In this document: positions 49,388 through 57,112 of the stretch, piece after piece
How the letters are laid out: each line of letters begins with the position of its first letter
Numbering within the stretch: position 1 is the first letter of the stretch
Origin: Acidimangrovimonas pyrenivorans
GTDB taxonomy: Bacteria; Pseudomonadota; Alphaproteobacteria; Rhodobacterales; Rhodobacteraceae
Assembly (NCBI RefSeq): GCF_042643245.1
Contig: NZ_JBHRSK010000017.1
Span: forward strand, 124,001-188,000
Length of the DNA: 64,000 bases
Reading direction: 5' to 3'
Position numbers and translations under genes: made by a program
Notes under the pieces: model-generated
Told to the model about the DNA's origin: nothing
Seen by the model: the letters and a program-made list of their open reading frames with translations, nothing else
The model's database searches: none

Positions 49388-51739
49388 ATGAACGCTTTTA
49401 CCGGAATTCAGGAATTCCAGTCGCCGACACCCGTCAAGTCGGGATTCCGCATCGATGCCCATGATCGACTCACGATCGAAGGAAAGGCTTACCGCCTTAT
49501 CGGAAAATCGGGTCCCAACGTTGTTCTGCGACCTGCCGAGGGTGAGGAGCTGGCGGAGCAATTCGCGATGTCTAACCTCGCGAGGCTGAGCGCCGCGGGT
49601 AAGATCAAGCATGAGGTGGGATACTACCTGCCAGACGACCAGAAAAAGGTGACCCTCGACGGAAACGTCGAGCTCCTTCTCGCGGAACTCCCGCCCGACG
49701 CCCTCAAACGCCTCAAGACCCGGCATGCCCTCGTGCAAGCGGTCAAGGACATGATCTCGGAGATGGGCATTCGCAACAACGACGATGATCTGAGGGCCCA
49801 TCTCGACGAGATCCGCCGGCGGGCGCAATCCTACTTCCAGGACCACGCCTTGGAACGGGAGATGCGACAGCACGATGCCGCCCGAAACGGCGAAAAGGCA
49901 CGTCGTGCGCGCGGAAACAAGGTCTCTGAGGCAATCGACGTCCCCAATCCCTCGACCATCCGAAAAATGGTCAAAGCCTACGACACGAAGGGCATCGCGG
50001 GGCTGGCAGACCGCCTCACGAGATCGGGGAATTTCAGCAGCTACTTTCGTCCGGAAGAACTGGCCCTGCTCACCCAGACGATCCGGGAAAGCTATCTCAC
50101 GCTTGAACGCAAATCGATCAAGGCAACCACCGAAGACGTCAAGCGGGTGTTCAAGAAGGAGAACGCTCAGCGCAAAGTGGATGGGCTGAGTAGCCTCCGG
50201 ACCCCGGGGCGCGACGCCGTGCGAGCACATATCAATAAGATCGACAAACTGACGGTGATGATCGCCCGCTATGGCCGCGAGGAGGCCATCAAATCGCTGC
50301 GCCCGGTCAGCACGGGATTGCAGGTCGAGCGTCCCCTCCAACGCGTCGAGATGGACGAATGCAAGATCGATCTAATGGGCCTCTTTGCCAGCACCGGGCT
50401 GAAGGGAATCCTGAGCCCTCAACTCCTCGAAGCCTTTGGGCTCGATGGTAGCAAAGGCAGATGGTGGCTTGTGGCGGCAATCGATTGCCGGACACGTGTC
50501 TTCCTCGGAATGAAACTCACTCGCGATCCCAAAACCAGTTCGGCGCTGGAGTGCCTTCGCATGGTGTTGACCGACAAGGGCGAGTGGGCGGATGCCGTTG
50601 GTGCCCTTACCCCATGGTCACAGGCAGGTGTTCCCGAGAACCTGGTCACCGACAACGGCGCCGCGTTCAAGGCGTGGTTGTTCAACAGCACCTGCATGGA
50701 TCTCGGGATCAGCCTGACCCGGACCATCGCCGGGATGCCCTCGATGCGCGGAATCATTGAGCGCGCTTTCGGTACCATCAATGGTCAGCTTATGGAACGG
50801 CTCAGTGGTCGTACCTTCGGTAGCGTCGCGGAGCGTGGAGACCATCCCTCGGAAAAGCGGGCGTGCCTCGATACTGACGCTCAAGCCTATGCGCTCGTGC
50901 GCTACATCGTCGACATCTACCATAACACGCCCCACGAAGGGCTCGGTGGGCGCACCCCTCTCGAACAGTGGGAGGCGGATATGGAAGACGGAAACTTTCC
51001 GGCGCGCGGCTTTCCCGACACCCGGACCATGCGCCTTGCATTCGGAACGAGGCTGCAACGCAACCTGCGCAAGACGGGCGTCACGGTCATGGGGGTGAAC
51101 TACCATTCCGAGGCACTGGCAGCCCATTACGCGATGACGGGGGCACGAGCACTCGACGTCCGCTGGGACCAGGCCAACCTCGGAGCGATCGAAGTGTTCG
51201 TCGATGGGAATTGGTATGAGGTCCCCGCCGTCCATGACCGTTTCGAAGGGGTCGACGCGCACACCTGGTTGCGGGCCCGCCGCGCTCTTCGGGCGCGCTC
51301 TGCCAGCCGTAGGCATTGGGATGAGGAAACCGTCTTCAAGGCTCTCGATGACATCGAGGCCCTGGTCGCGAAGCAGTCCCTCACTCGAAATCTCGTCGAT
51401 ACCACCCTGACCGAGAAGAACATCAGGAATATCGAAACATCGCTCTTCGCTGGATTTCACGTGGGCGGGAAGTCGACAACCCAACCCGCCGGCATTGGCT
51501 GTGGCCGTGTGATCTCGCCCAGGGCAGAGGAGACGAAACTGCCGCAAAATGCTCCGCAGAGCCGCCTCGCGATTGGTGCGGCCAAGCCCATCGAAGCTGC
51601 GGAAACGCTTCCCAAGCGCAAATCGGGAAAAGCGTCACAAAAGCCTTCGCCCTCCAAGCCCCGGACCAACCTTCAAGACACGCGCATGCCGCGGATGAAA
51701 TTCAACACCAACTTTCTCCAGAACAAGGACAAGAACTGA
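49388..51739 (+). CDS. tnsB: TnsB-like transposase (DDE, Mu/Tn7 type)
   Basis: A 783-residue transposase that binds the transposon ends and joins their 3' ends to the target. The N-terminal region (about 1-300) has helix-turn-helix-like segments (PSTIRKMVKAYDTKGIAGLA). The RNase-H-like core has the acidic triad in RVEMDECKIDLMG (about residue 322), ENLVTDNGAAFKAW (about 421) and MRGIIERAFGTINGQ (about 458). A beta-barrel domain, with ALDVRWDQANLGAIEVFVDG, follows. The C-terminal tail, from about 690, is Lys/Pro-rich and ends MKFNTNFLQNKDKN; tails of this kind contact TnsC. The tnsC start overlaps its stop. Confidence 0.93.
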   Translation: MNAFTGIQEFQSPTPVKSGFRIDAHDRLTIEGKAYRLIGKSGPNVVLRPAEGEELAEQFAMSNLARLSAAGKIKHEVGYYLPDDQKKVTLDGNVELLLAELPPDALKRLKTRHALVQAVKDMISEMGIRNNDDDLRAHLDEIRRRAQSYFQDHALEREMRQHDAARNGEKARRARGNKVSEAIDVPNPSTIRKMVKAYDTKGIAGLADRLTRSGNFSSYFRPEELALLTQTIRESYLTLERKSIKATTEDVKRVFKKENAQRKVDGLSSLRTPGRDAVRAHINKIDKLTVMIARYGREEAIKSLRPVSTGLQVERPLQRVEMDECKIDLMGLFASTGLKGILSPQLLEAFGLDGSKGRWWLVAAIDCRTRVFLGMKLTRDPKTSSALECLRMVLTDKGEWADAVGALTPWSQAGVPENLVTDNGAAFKAWLFNSTCMDLGISLTRTIAGMPSMRGIIERAFGTINGQLMERLSGRTFGSVAERGDHPSEKRACLDTDAQAYALVRYIVDIYHNTPHEGLGGRTPLEQWEADMEDGNFPARGFPDTRTMRLAFGTRLQRNLRKTGVTVMGVNYHSEALAAHYAMTGARALDVRWDQANLGAIEVFVDGNWYEVPAVHDRFEGVDAHTWLRARRALRARSASRRHWDEETVFKALDDIEALVAKQSLTRNLVDTTLTEKNIRNIETSLFAGFHVGGKSTTQPAGIGCGRVISPRAEETKLPQNAPQSRLAIGAAKPIEAAETLPKRKSGKASQKPSPSKPRTNLQDTRMPRMKFNTNFLQNKDKN

Positions 51740-52737
51740 TGACCATCACCCTCAACCCCTCGAAAGTCGTGCAGGAACTCCGTGGCTTTCACGTCGAAAC
51801 GGAACGCGACCGGGATTTCCGGAAACAGCTGAACCGTATTCTCATCGTGGAGGATGACGGCACTGGGAATCCGAGTTGTGTTCCGGCCAAGTATACAGCG
51901 GACCTGGAAACCCGCGGCGTCCTCGTCATCGAGCCGTCCGGTGGCGGCAAGACGACCGCGATCCGCCGCGTCCTCGAAGGGACCGCGGCGCTGGGTATCA
52001 ACCCGGACACCCAGATGCCTCGGTACCTTCAGATCCAGGTGCCGAGCCCAGCAACCCTCAAGAGCGTTGGTCTCGCCATTCTGGACGCGACGGGCATGAG
52101 CGGCGTCAAGGAGAAGACCCCGGTCTGGGAAATCTGGGACATGGTGCGCCACAGGCTGAAGCTGCTGGGCATCGTCGTTCTCTGGCTCGACGAGGCCCAG
52201 GACCTGATCCTCGCGAAGTCGATCCAGGAAACCGAGAACGCGATCCGCATGTTGAAGTCAATCATGCAGGGCGAGAACGGCGTCGTCCTTGTGCTCAGCG
52301 GCACCCAGCAGTTGGCGCAAATGGCAAACCTCGATCCGCAGGTGTCGCGCCGCTTCACCAAGATCGTGCCTCGCGCCCTCGAGATGGGCGCAGACGAGGA
52401 AGGGCTGGAGAGCCTGATCGGCAGCTATTGCGAAGCCGCGGGGCTCGCGCCGAAAGTCTCGGACGACCTCGCCAGTCGGCTCATCAGGGGTAGTCGGCAG
52501 CGTTTCGGGCGTGCGGTCGAGACGATCGTCAATGCGATCGAATGTGCGTTGCTCGACGAGGATAGCAGCCTGACTGACGCCCATTTCTCCGAGGCCTGGG
52601 CGATGCAGGAGGGCTGCGAGATCGTGGATAACATCTTCGACACACCCGACTGGCTTTCGGTCCCGCTCGATGTTGCTGCCGAGGAGTTCGAGGACGCCCG
52701 GGTGCGCCGTCAGAAGAAGAAACTCGAGAAGGCCTGA
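51739..52737 (+). CDS. tnsC: TnsC/TniB-like AAA+ ATPase
   Basis: A 332-residue AAA+ protein that links target choice to transposase. Walker A is EPSGGGKTTAI at residues 65-75, with Lys71, and Walker B is IVVLWLDEAQDL at residues 145-156. LVLSGTQQL is the sensor-1 region, and RRFTKIVPR supplies the arginine finger. The C-terminal segment, WLSVPLDVAAEEFEDARVRR then QKKKLEKA, is charged. It is translationally coupled to tnsB (TGATG) and is followed 3 bases later by tniQ. Confidence 0.92.
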   Translation: MTITLNPSKVVQELRGFHVETERDRDFRKQLNRILIVEDDGTGNPSCVPAKYTADLETRGVLVIEPSGGGKTTAIRRVLEGTAALGINPDTQMPRYLQIQVPSPATLKSVGLAILDATGMSGVKEKTPVWEIWDMVRHRLKLLGIVVLWLDEAQDLILAKSIQETENAIRMLKSIMQGENGVVLVLSGTQQLAQMANLDPQVSRRFTKIVPRALEMGADEEGLESLIGSYCEAAGLAPKVSDDLASRLIRGSRQRFGRAVETIVNAIECALLDEDSSLTDAHFSEAWAMQEGCEIVDNIFDTPDWLSVPLDVAAEEFEDARVRRQKKKLEKA

Positions 52738-52740
52738 GTC

Positions 52741-54579
52741 ATGCACCTTACCCCGCACCTTCCGATGCTCGATGGCGAAAGTACGATCTCCTGGGTGGCA
52801 CGTCTGGCGACCTTCCACAGCGGTCGTGAGAGCCGCGACTGGCTTGCCGCTATCGGACTCAGCCAACAGGACGTCGTGAAATGCTCTACTTCCTCTGTCG
52901 AGCGCCTGCGCGACATGACTGGCGTTTCCAAGGAACGCATCCGCGAGGGGGCGTATGTTCACGAACGCGACCGCACCTTCGTCCACCGGGGAGAACGCTT
53001 CGGCACGCATTTCAGCGCGAGTGCCTTCACGACCTTCTGCCCGGCCTGCCTGCTCGATGACACCGGGCCGGGCAACCTCTCGGCCAGTATGCGCGTGGGT
53101 CGCGTGAACTGGTTCTTCATGCCGGTCAGGAGTTGCCCGAAACATGGGATCGAGCTCTCCCGTACGCGCAACACCCACTACTCGCAGGGTTTTCAGGATA
53201 TGGCCATCGTCGCTCCGAGCGATGTTGAACTCGCACGGCTGGTTGATGAATCTGATCAGAGGAAGGTCTCTCCTCTGCAGCTCTATGTCGAGAACCGGTT
53301 CGACGGCGCCCACGGTCCGGCATGGCTCGATGGCCAGACGATAGATCAAGCCGCCAAGGCCTGCGAAATGGTCGGTGCCTGCCTCGAGTTCGGCGCCCAC
53401 TGCAAACTCGACCACCTGACCGACGCGCAATGGGATCAAGCAGGCGCTGCCGGATTCGAGGCTGCTGCGAAAGGCGAGGAGGGCCTCCGTTTGGCGATGG
53501 ATCAGATCCGTCAGGACCACCGTGAAGGCGACAAGAAAGGTGGCCCCCAAGCAGTCTTCGGACGGCTTTACCAATGGCTGCAATTCAACAAGAGCAACCG
53601 GGATCGCGGGCCGATCCGCACGGTCGTTCGCGAGTACATCTTGGATACCATGGCCATTGAGGCCGGGACAAATCTCTTCGGTGAGATCGTCGACCGCCGC
53701 CGGTTTCATTCGGTCTGCAGCCTTTCCAAGGCAACGGGTCTGCATCCGAAGACGCTGAACCGTGCGCTATCCCGGGCGGGCCTCCTATCCATCGAGAACG
53801 AAGATACGATCGATAATTCGGCTTGTGCCGATGCTTCCGAGGCTGAAGCATTGGCCCTGCGCATCCGGAATTCGCTGCCGATCAAGAGGGTGCCCGAGTA
53901 CCTTAACTGCAACCGGACCCAAGCGCAGGCTCTGGTTCGACAAGGGATCGTCCGTCAGTTGTGCCCCGATCTGGGCGATCGCGGCGGCGTTCTGACTGGC
54001 GTCGCAATCGACGAGCTCGAGACTTTCCTGGTGCGGTTCCGGACCCGAGGTCAGGCTGTCGCGGTTGCGAGCGACGGCATGCTGGATCTGATCGCCGCCT
54101 CAGAGATCGCGCGGTTGCCGGTCGTCGACATCGTCCAACTGGTGCTGGACGGAAAGCTGGAAAGGCTTGAGCTTCTCCCGGAAGAACTCCGCTTCCGCTC
54201 CGTGCTCGTCGATCCGGATGAGGTGCGCGAAGTCTCATCAAAGAACGGCGAAGATCTTGGCTTCGCCCAAGATAAGGTTGCATCGCTATTTGGTCTGACG
54301 TCGTCGCATGTAAACGCCTTGCGAACGCAGTGCGACGATACCGGACGCCCGTTCCTCAATGGAACGCCGCTCGCGAACGCGCGGGGGACTATTCGGTTTC
54401 GGTATGCCTCCGAAGAGGTCGAGCGCTTCGCGCAGGACTATGTGAGCTTGGTGGAACTGGCGGAAAACCAAGGGAAGACGCCGCGCGAGGTGAAGAAGGA
54501 ACTTCTCGATCAAGGGATCGCGCCGATCGCAGAATTGAGCCGACTTCCGCGCGACTACTACCGGCGCGTTGATTTGTAG
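52741..54579 (+). CDS. tniQ: TniQ/TnsD-family target-selection protein
   Basis: A 612-residue protein. The TniQ zinc-binding part has FCPACLLDD near residue 100 and SCPKHGIEL near residue 134, plus the opening PMLDGESTISWVARLATFH. The rest, about 300-612, contains several helix-turn-helix-like units (LPIKRVPEYLNCNRTQAQAL; LFGLTSSHVNALRTQC), as expected for sequence-specific binding. It is longer than the short TniQ of CRISPR-linked elements and nearer TnsD, which steers Tn7 to a fixed site. The insertion just after nrdJ suggests it recognises the end of nrdJ; that is inference. Confidence 0.88.
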   Translation: MHLTPHLPMLDGESTISWVARLATFHSGRESRDWLAAIGLSQQDVVKCSTSSVERLRDMTGVSKERIREGAYVHERDRTFVHRGERFGTHFSASAFTTFCPACLLDDTGPGNLSASMRVGRVNWFFMPVRSCPKHGIELSRTRNTHYSQGFQDMAIVAPSDVELARLVDESDQRKVSPLQLYVENRFDGAHGPAWLDGQTIDQAAKACEMVGACLEFGAHCKLDHLTDAQWDQAGAAGFEAAAKGEEGLRLAMDQIRQDHREGDKKGGPQAVFGRLYQWLQFNKSNRDRGPIRTVVREYILDTMAIEAGTNLFGEIVDRRRFHSVCSLSKATGLHPKTLNRALSRAGLLSIENEDTIDNSACADASEAEALALRIRNSLPIKRVPEYLNCNRTQAQALVRQGIVRQLCPDLGDRGGVLTGVAIDELETFLVRFRTRGQAVAVASDGMLDLIAASEIARLPVVDIVQLVLDGKLERLELLPEELRFRSVLVDPDEVREVSSKNGEDLGFAQDKVASLFGLTSSHVNALRTQCDDTGRPFLNGTPLANARGTIRFRYASEEVERFAQDYVSLVELAENQGKTPREVKKELLDQGIAPIAELSRLPRDYYRRVDL

Positions 54580-54605
54580 ATCACCCAAATCTCGTTAGTT
54601 CACGG

Positions 54606-54632
54606 AAGGCCGCCCCTCGGGGCGGCCTTTTT
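54606..54632 (+). terminator. Intrinsic terminator of the tns operon
   Basis: An 11-bp perfect stem, AAGGCCGCCCC at 54606-54616 with 54619-54629, with a two-base apex and TTTTTC after it. It lies 26 bases past the tniQ stop. Confidence 0.88.
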
Positions 54633-54791
54633 CATATCCGGAACACCGCGGCGCATTTGGGCCCGGGCCGCTGACCCTGCAAGAGTTCGGCTCGCTGTTC
54701 TTCGACTCTTTGGCAATTTTCGCCGCCGAAATCGGGTCCCGCGAAATTTCATCATTGATTTTGTTGGAGAATTTTTCCTCCTCGGGGAGGA

Positions 54792-54818
54792 TTTGGCTAA
54801 ACTGTAGCCGACGGGACA
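54792..54818 (-). repeat. Right terminal inverted repeat of the Tn7-like transposon
   Basis: Read inward on the minus strand it starts TGTCCCGTCGGCT and continues into the same core, ACAGTTTAGCCAAA, as the left end. A further TTTGGC (GCCAAA inverted) at 54709-54714 may mark an inner TnsB site. Confidence 0.88.
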
Positions 54819-54823
54819 GTGTT
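54819..54823. repeat. Target-site duplication GTGTT, right
   Basis: Directly follows the right end of the transposon and is identical to 37744-37748. Confidence 0.85.
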
Positions 54824-55142
54824 GATGTGTTGAGCCAACCGTAAATCTGCAATTCTGCGCCTTCCGGCTGCAATTCTTGCACCAATAAAATTGCAACAGC
54901 AGCTCCAGTCGGGGCTGCTGTTGCTCGTTTCTCGGGAGCATCAGGGTATCTCGCTCCGGGCGGATGTCATTGAGACGACGGCCAGTCCGTATGGGACAAG
55001 AGCATTGTCCCCCTGGCGCGCATCAGGGCCGCCGTCACGCGCGCCACATTACCCGGGCCGGTCTTCCGCTTCGCCCTGCGGCCGCCCGTCCGCTTGCGCC
55101 GGGACAATCAGCCTGGTCCGGCAGGCACCCGCCCCTCTGCGC
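54824..55142. other. Chromosomal stretch right of the transposon, with two hairpins
   Basis: A perfect 11-bp stem lies at 54893-54903 and 54914-54924; on the minus strand it is followed by AATTTTATT and may terminate the membrane-protein gene. A shorter stem, GGGACAA with its complement, is at 54993-55011. TGCAATTCT occurs twice (about 54848 and 54870). No gene is seen. Confidence 0.5.
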
Positions 55143-56561
55143 CTACCCCTTGTTGCGATCCCGTTCGCCGATCGACGCAGGGGCCGTCAACCTAAACAAC
55201 TGGTATACGCTGCCGCTGCTCGGCAGAGGCGTGAGCCGCCAACCGGCCTGCGCCAGGTTTTCTCCGATGCATCGCCAGAACGGCTGTTCCAGGATCAGCG
55301 CATAGTGAACTCTGCCTTCGCGCGCGATGTGATCCAGCGCGCGCGACCATGCGCAGGCTTCCTTGGTGAACTTCTCGTGCCACGAGATGCTGCTCGGGGT
55401 CTCCAGTCCGACCGCATCGACAAGATGCAAGCGCGGCGCGGCCCAGGCGACCATGCCGGCATCATGTATCAAGACCCGTGCCCCTGCCGGCAGTGGTGCC
55501 GTCATCTGGCCGACCAAGGCCAGCTGCCTCTTGTCAAATTGCCGCTCGGACTGAAGGCGATGCAAGTCAGAAGGGGCCCAGAACAGCGTCCAGGCTGCGA
55601 CCAGGACAATCGCGCTTTCGGTCCGACGCCAGGCAGCAAGACCAGCTACGAATATCGGCATGAGAGGCGCAAGATAGCGCGCATCGTTGAAGTCAACCGA
55701 GTGTGGCAGCTCCGTCATGGAAACGCCAAGCACCCCGGCGACGAAGACTTTGCAAGGCCATCCCCCGCTTCGCAAGAAACCAACGCTGCCAAGCGCAACC
55801 AACGGCGCCAGCTTCGACTCGAGCAGTGCAAACCCGAGTGCATGGAGGCGCTCGAAAAGCGGCGTGTCGGTATCGGCATAAAAGGCAATCTTCGCGCTCG
55901 CGGTCGTCGGCAAGGGGTGGCCGGTCACGAGCCAGACCCATATCGTCCACGGCATCGCGGAAGCCATCGCGAGGGCCACGATCTTCACGCTTTCCGCTGG
56001 AGGCCGCCCAATGATCCGCCGCAAGATGACCGCCGCGGAAAGCAGGCCGAGTTCCGGGCGTATGAAAGGCGCAAGGCCGGCAAGCAAGGGCAATCTCCTG
56101 TCGTCCTCGAGGGCGACCAGCCATGCGACGGTGGCCATCGCGAGCCCGGTTTCGAGACCGTTTGCCAGCTGAATTGGGAGTGTGCCGATGAGGAGGCCAA
56201 TGCCGACCAGCACCGGAATCCTCCATCCTCTGGCACCGGCCTTGACGACGAGCGCTTCCAAGCCCGCCGCGTATAGAATGGCGGCAATGCCGCATAAAAC
56301 TATCGCCGCGAGAGGAAGCGGCAAAACCAACCCGAAAAGTGACAGCAAAGCCAGATGCACTGGGCTGGTTGCTCCGACGAGAGGATCGGTATCGAAGGTG
56401 TAATCCCATCCGGCGAGCAGAGATTGCGCGTTGTGAAGGCTTATGTAGGCGTCATCGAGTGGGAACGAGCCCGGCCAGGTTAGAAATATTGCCGCAATAA
56501 TAGATAGATATCCGGCCCAGCGCAGGCGCTCGACAGGTATCCCCGGGAGCCATGCAAGCAT
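55143..56561 (-). CDS. Polytopic membrane protein, GT-C glycosyltransferase-like
   Basis: A 472-residue protein with about ten hydrophobic segments. After the first helix comes PGSFPLDDAYISLHNAQSLL, an acidic DD motif in the first large periplasmic loop. That placement and the overall shape fit GT-C glycosyltransferases, which use polyprenol-linked sugars. QLANGLETGLAMATVAWLVAL and ELGLLSAAVILRRIIG are later helices, and the C-terminal 130 residues are soluble. The donor and acceptor are unknown. The start at 56561 (MLAWLPGIPVERL) is tentative; the frame is open to 56648. GC content is lower than the flanking metabolic genes, so recent transfer is possible. Confidence 0.65.
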   Translation of the reverse strand: MLAWLPGIPVERLRWAGYLSIIAAIFLTWPGSFPLDDAYISLHNAQSLLAGWDYTFDTDPLVGATSPVHLALLSLFGLVLPLPLAAIVLCGIAAILYAAGLEALVVKAGARGWRIPVLVGIGLLIGTLPIQLANGLETGLAMATVAWLVALEDDRRLPLLAGLAPFIRPELGLLSAAVILRRIIGRPPAESVKIVALAMASAMPWTIWVWLVTGHPLPTTASAKIAFYADTDTPLFERLHALGFALLESKLAPLVALGSVGFLRSGGWPCKVFVAGVLGVSMTELPHSVDFNDARYLAPLMPIFVAGLAAWRRTESAIVLVAAWTLFWAPSDLHRLQSERQFDKRQLALVGQMTAPLPAGARVLIHDAGMVAWAAPRLHLVDAVGLETPSSISWHEKFTKEACAWSRALDHIAREGRVHYALILEQPFWRCIGENLAQAGWRLTPLPSSGSVYQLFRLTAPASIGERDRNKG

Positions 56562-57112
56562 CAGTCTGACACCCTGGTGCACGTGGCCGCCGGCACGCTC
56601 GAAAAGGAGACTTTCGCCGCGCCCCTTCCATCCAAGCATCCAATGCAAAATGAAAGGGCTAATCCCAGATCAAACTCGATACCTTGCACAGCGCCGGCTC
56701 CAAAGCGTCCACATACGGGTTACTCGCTTAAGAACACTGGGCAATCTCGGCAAAGATGTAAACGACGGCGCCATCAATTCTCTACCTGGAGCCGGTCAAA
56801 GTGGCTCTGCCACCGGGCGTTGTGGCACTTGTCGGTGATCCGGGCTCATCCCGCGAATCCTGCGTGCAGGTTCTGATCCATGCCGAAGCCCTCTGCCCCC
56901 CGCCACCGCACGACCAACCGGTCAGAACAGAACCGGTCTCTCCGGTGCTGCGGCTCGATCTGTCCCGGACCAGTGCAACAACGCCCGCCGAAACAAGAAA
57001 CGGAACAAGAAACGGCGGGAGTTCTCCCCGCCGTTTCCGTCGTGCCCGGTTCCCGACGGGCGTCGGGAGATTTTCGCGGCGCCCTCGCTGCGGAAGGGCC
57101 GCGTGTCGGGGC
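56562..57112. other. Intergenic stretch with terminator, otherwise empty
   Basis: Only the hairpin at 57010-57036 is supported. A short plus frame near 56801 reads MALPPGVVALVGDPGSSRES, vaguely like a P-loop, but has no ribosome site and decays at once. Confidence 0.5.
57010..57036 (-). terminator. Intrinsic terminator after the aldolase/dehydrogenase gene
   Basis: The 10-bp stem AAACGGCGGG at 57010-57019 pairs with 57027-57036. On the minus strand it ends in GCCGTTTCTTGTTCC, a T-rich run, about 75 bases past the stop of the aldolase/dehydrogenase gene. Confidence 0.75.

Larger units (their letters stand above)
37749..54818 (+). mobile_element. Complete Tn7-like transposon, 17,070 bp, inserted 21 bp after nrdJ
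   Basis: Both ends start TGT and share an inverted repeat: of 27 positions 21 match, including the unbroken core ACAGTTTAGCCAAA at 37762-37775 and 54792-54805. The 5-bp duplication GTGTT flanks it. Inside is a tnsA-like, unknown, tnsB, tnsC, tniQ operon (48281-54579) near the right end and about 10 kb of cargo next to nrdJ: two unknown genes, a DUF262 protein, a nested IS256 element, gene remnants, small genes and an exonuclease operon. No Cas gene or CRISPR array is present. The position just past a highly conserved gene resembles Tn7 at glmS, with TniQ as the probable target selector; here tniQ is at the end away from nrdJ. Confidence 0.9.

Noticed and set aside
37749..54818. Possible CRISPR-associated transposon
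   Set aside because: The tniQ is long and TnsD-like, and no Cas12k, Cascade gene or regular repeat-spacer array could be found anywhere in the element.
56801..57112. A plus-strand frame starting MALPPGVVALVGDPGSSRES, resembling a P-loop
   Set aside because: It lacks the lysine of a Walker A motif and a ribosome site, loses protein character at once and runs antisense through the aldolase gene.
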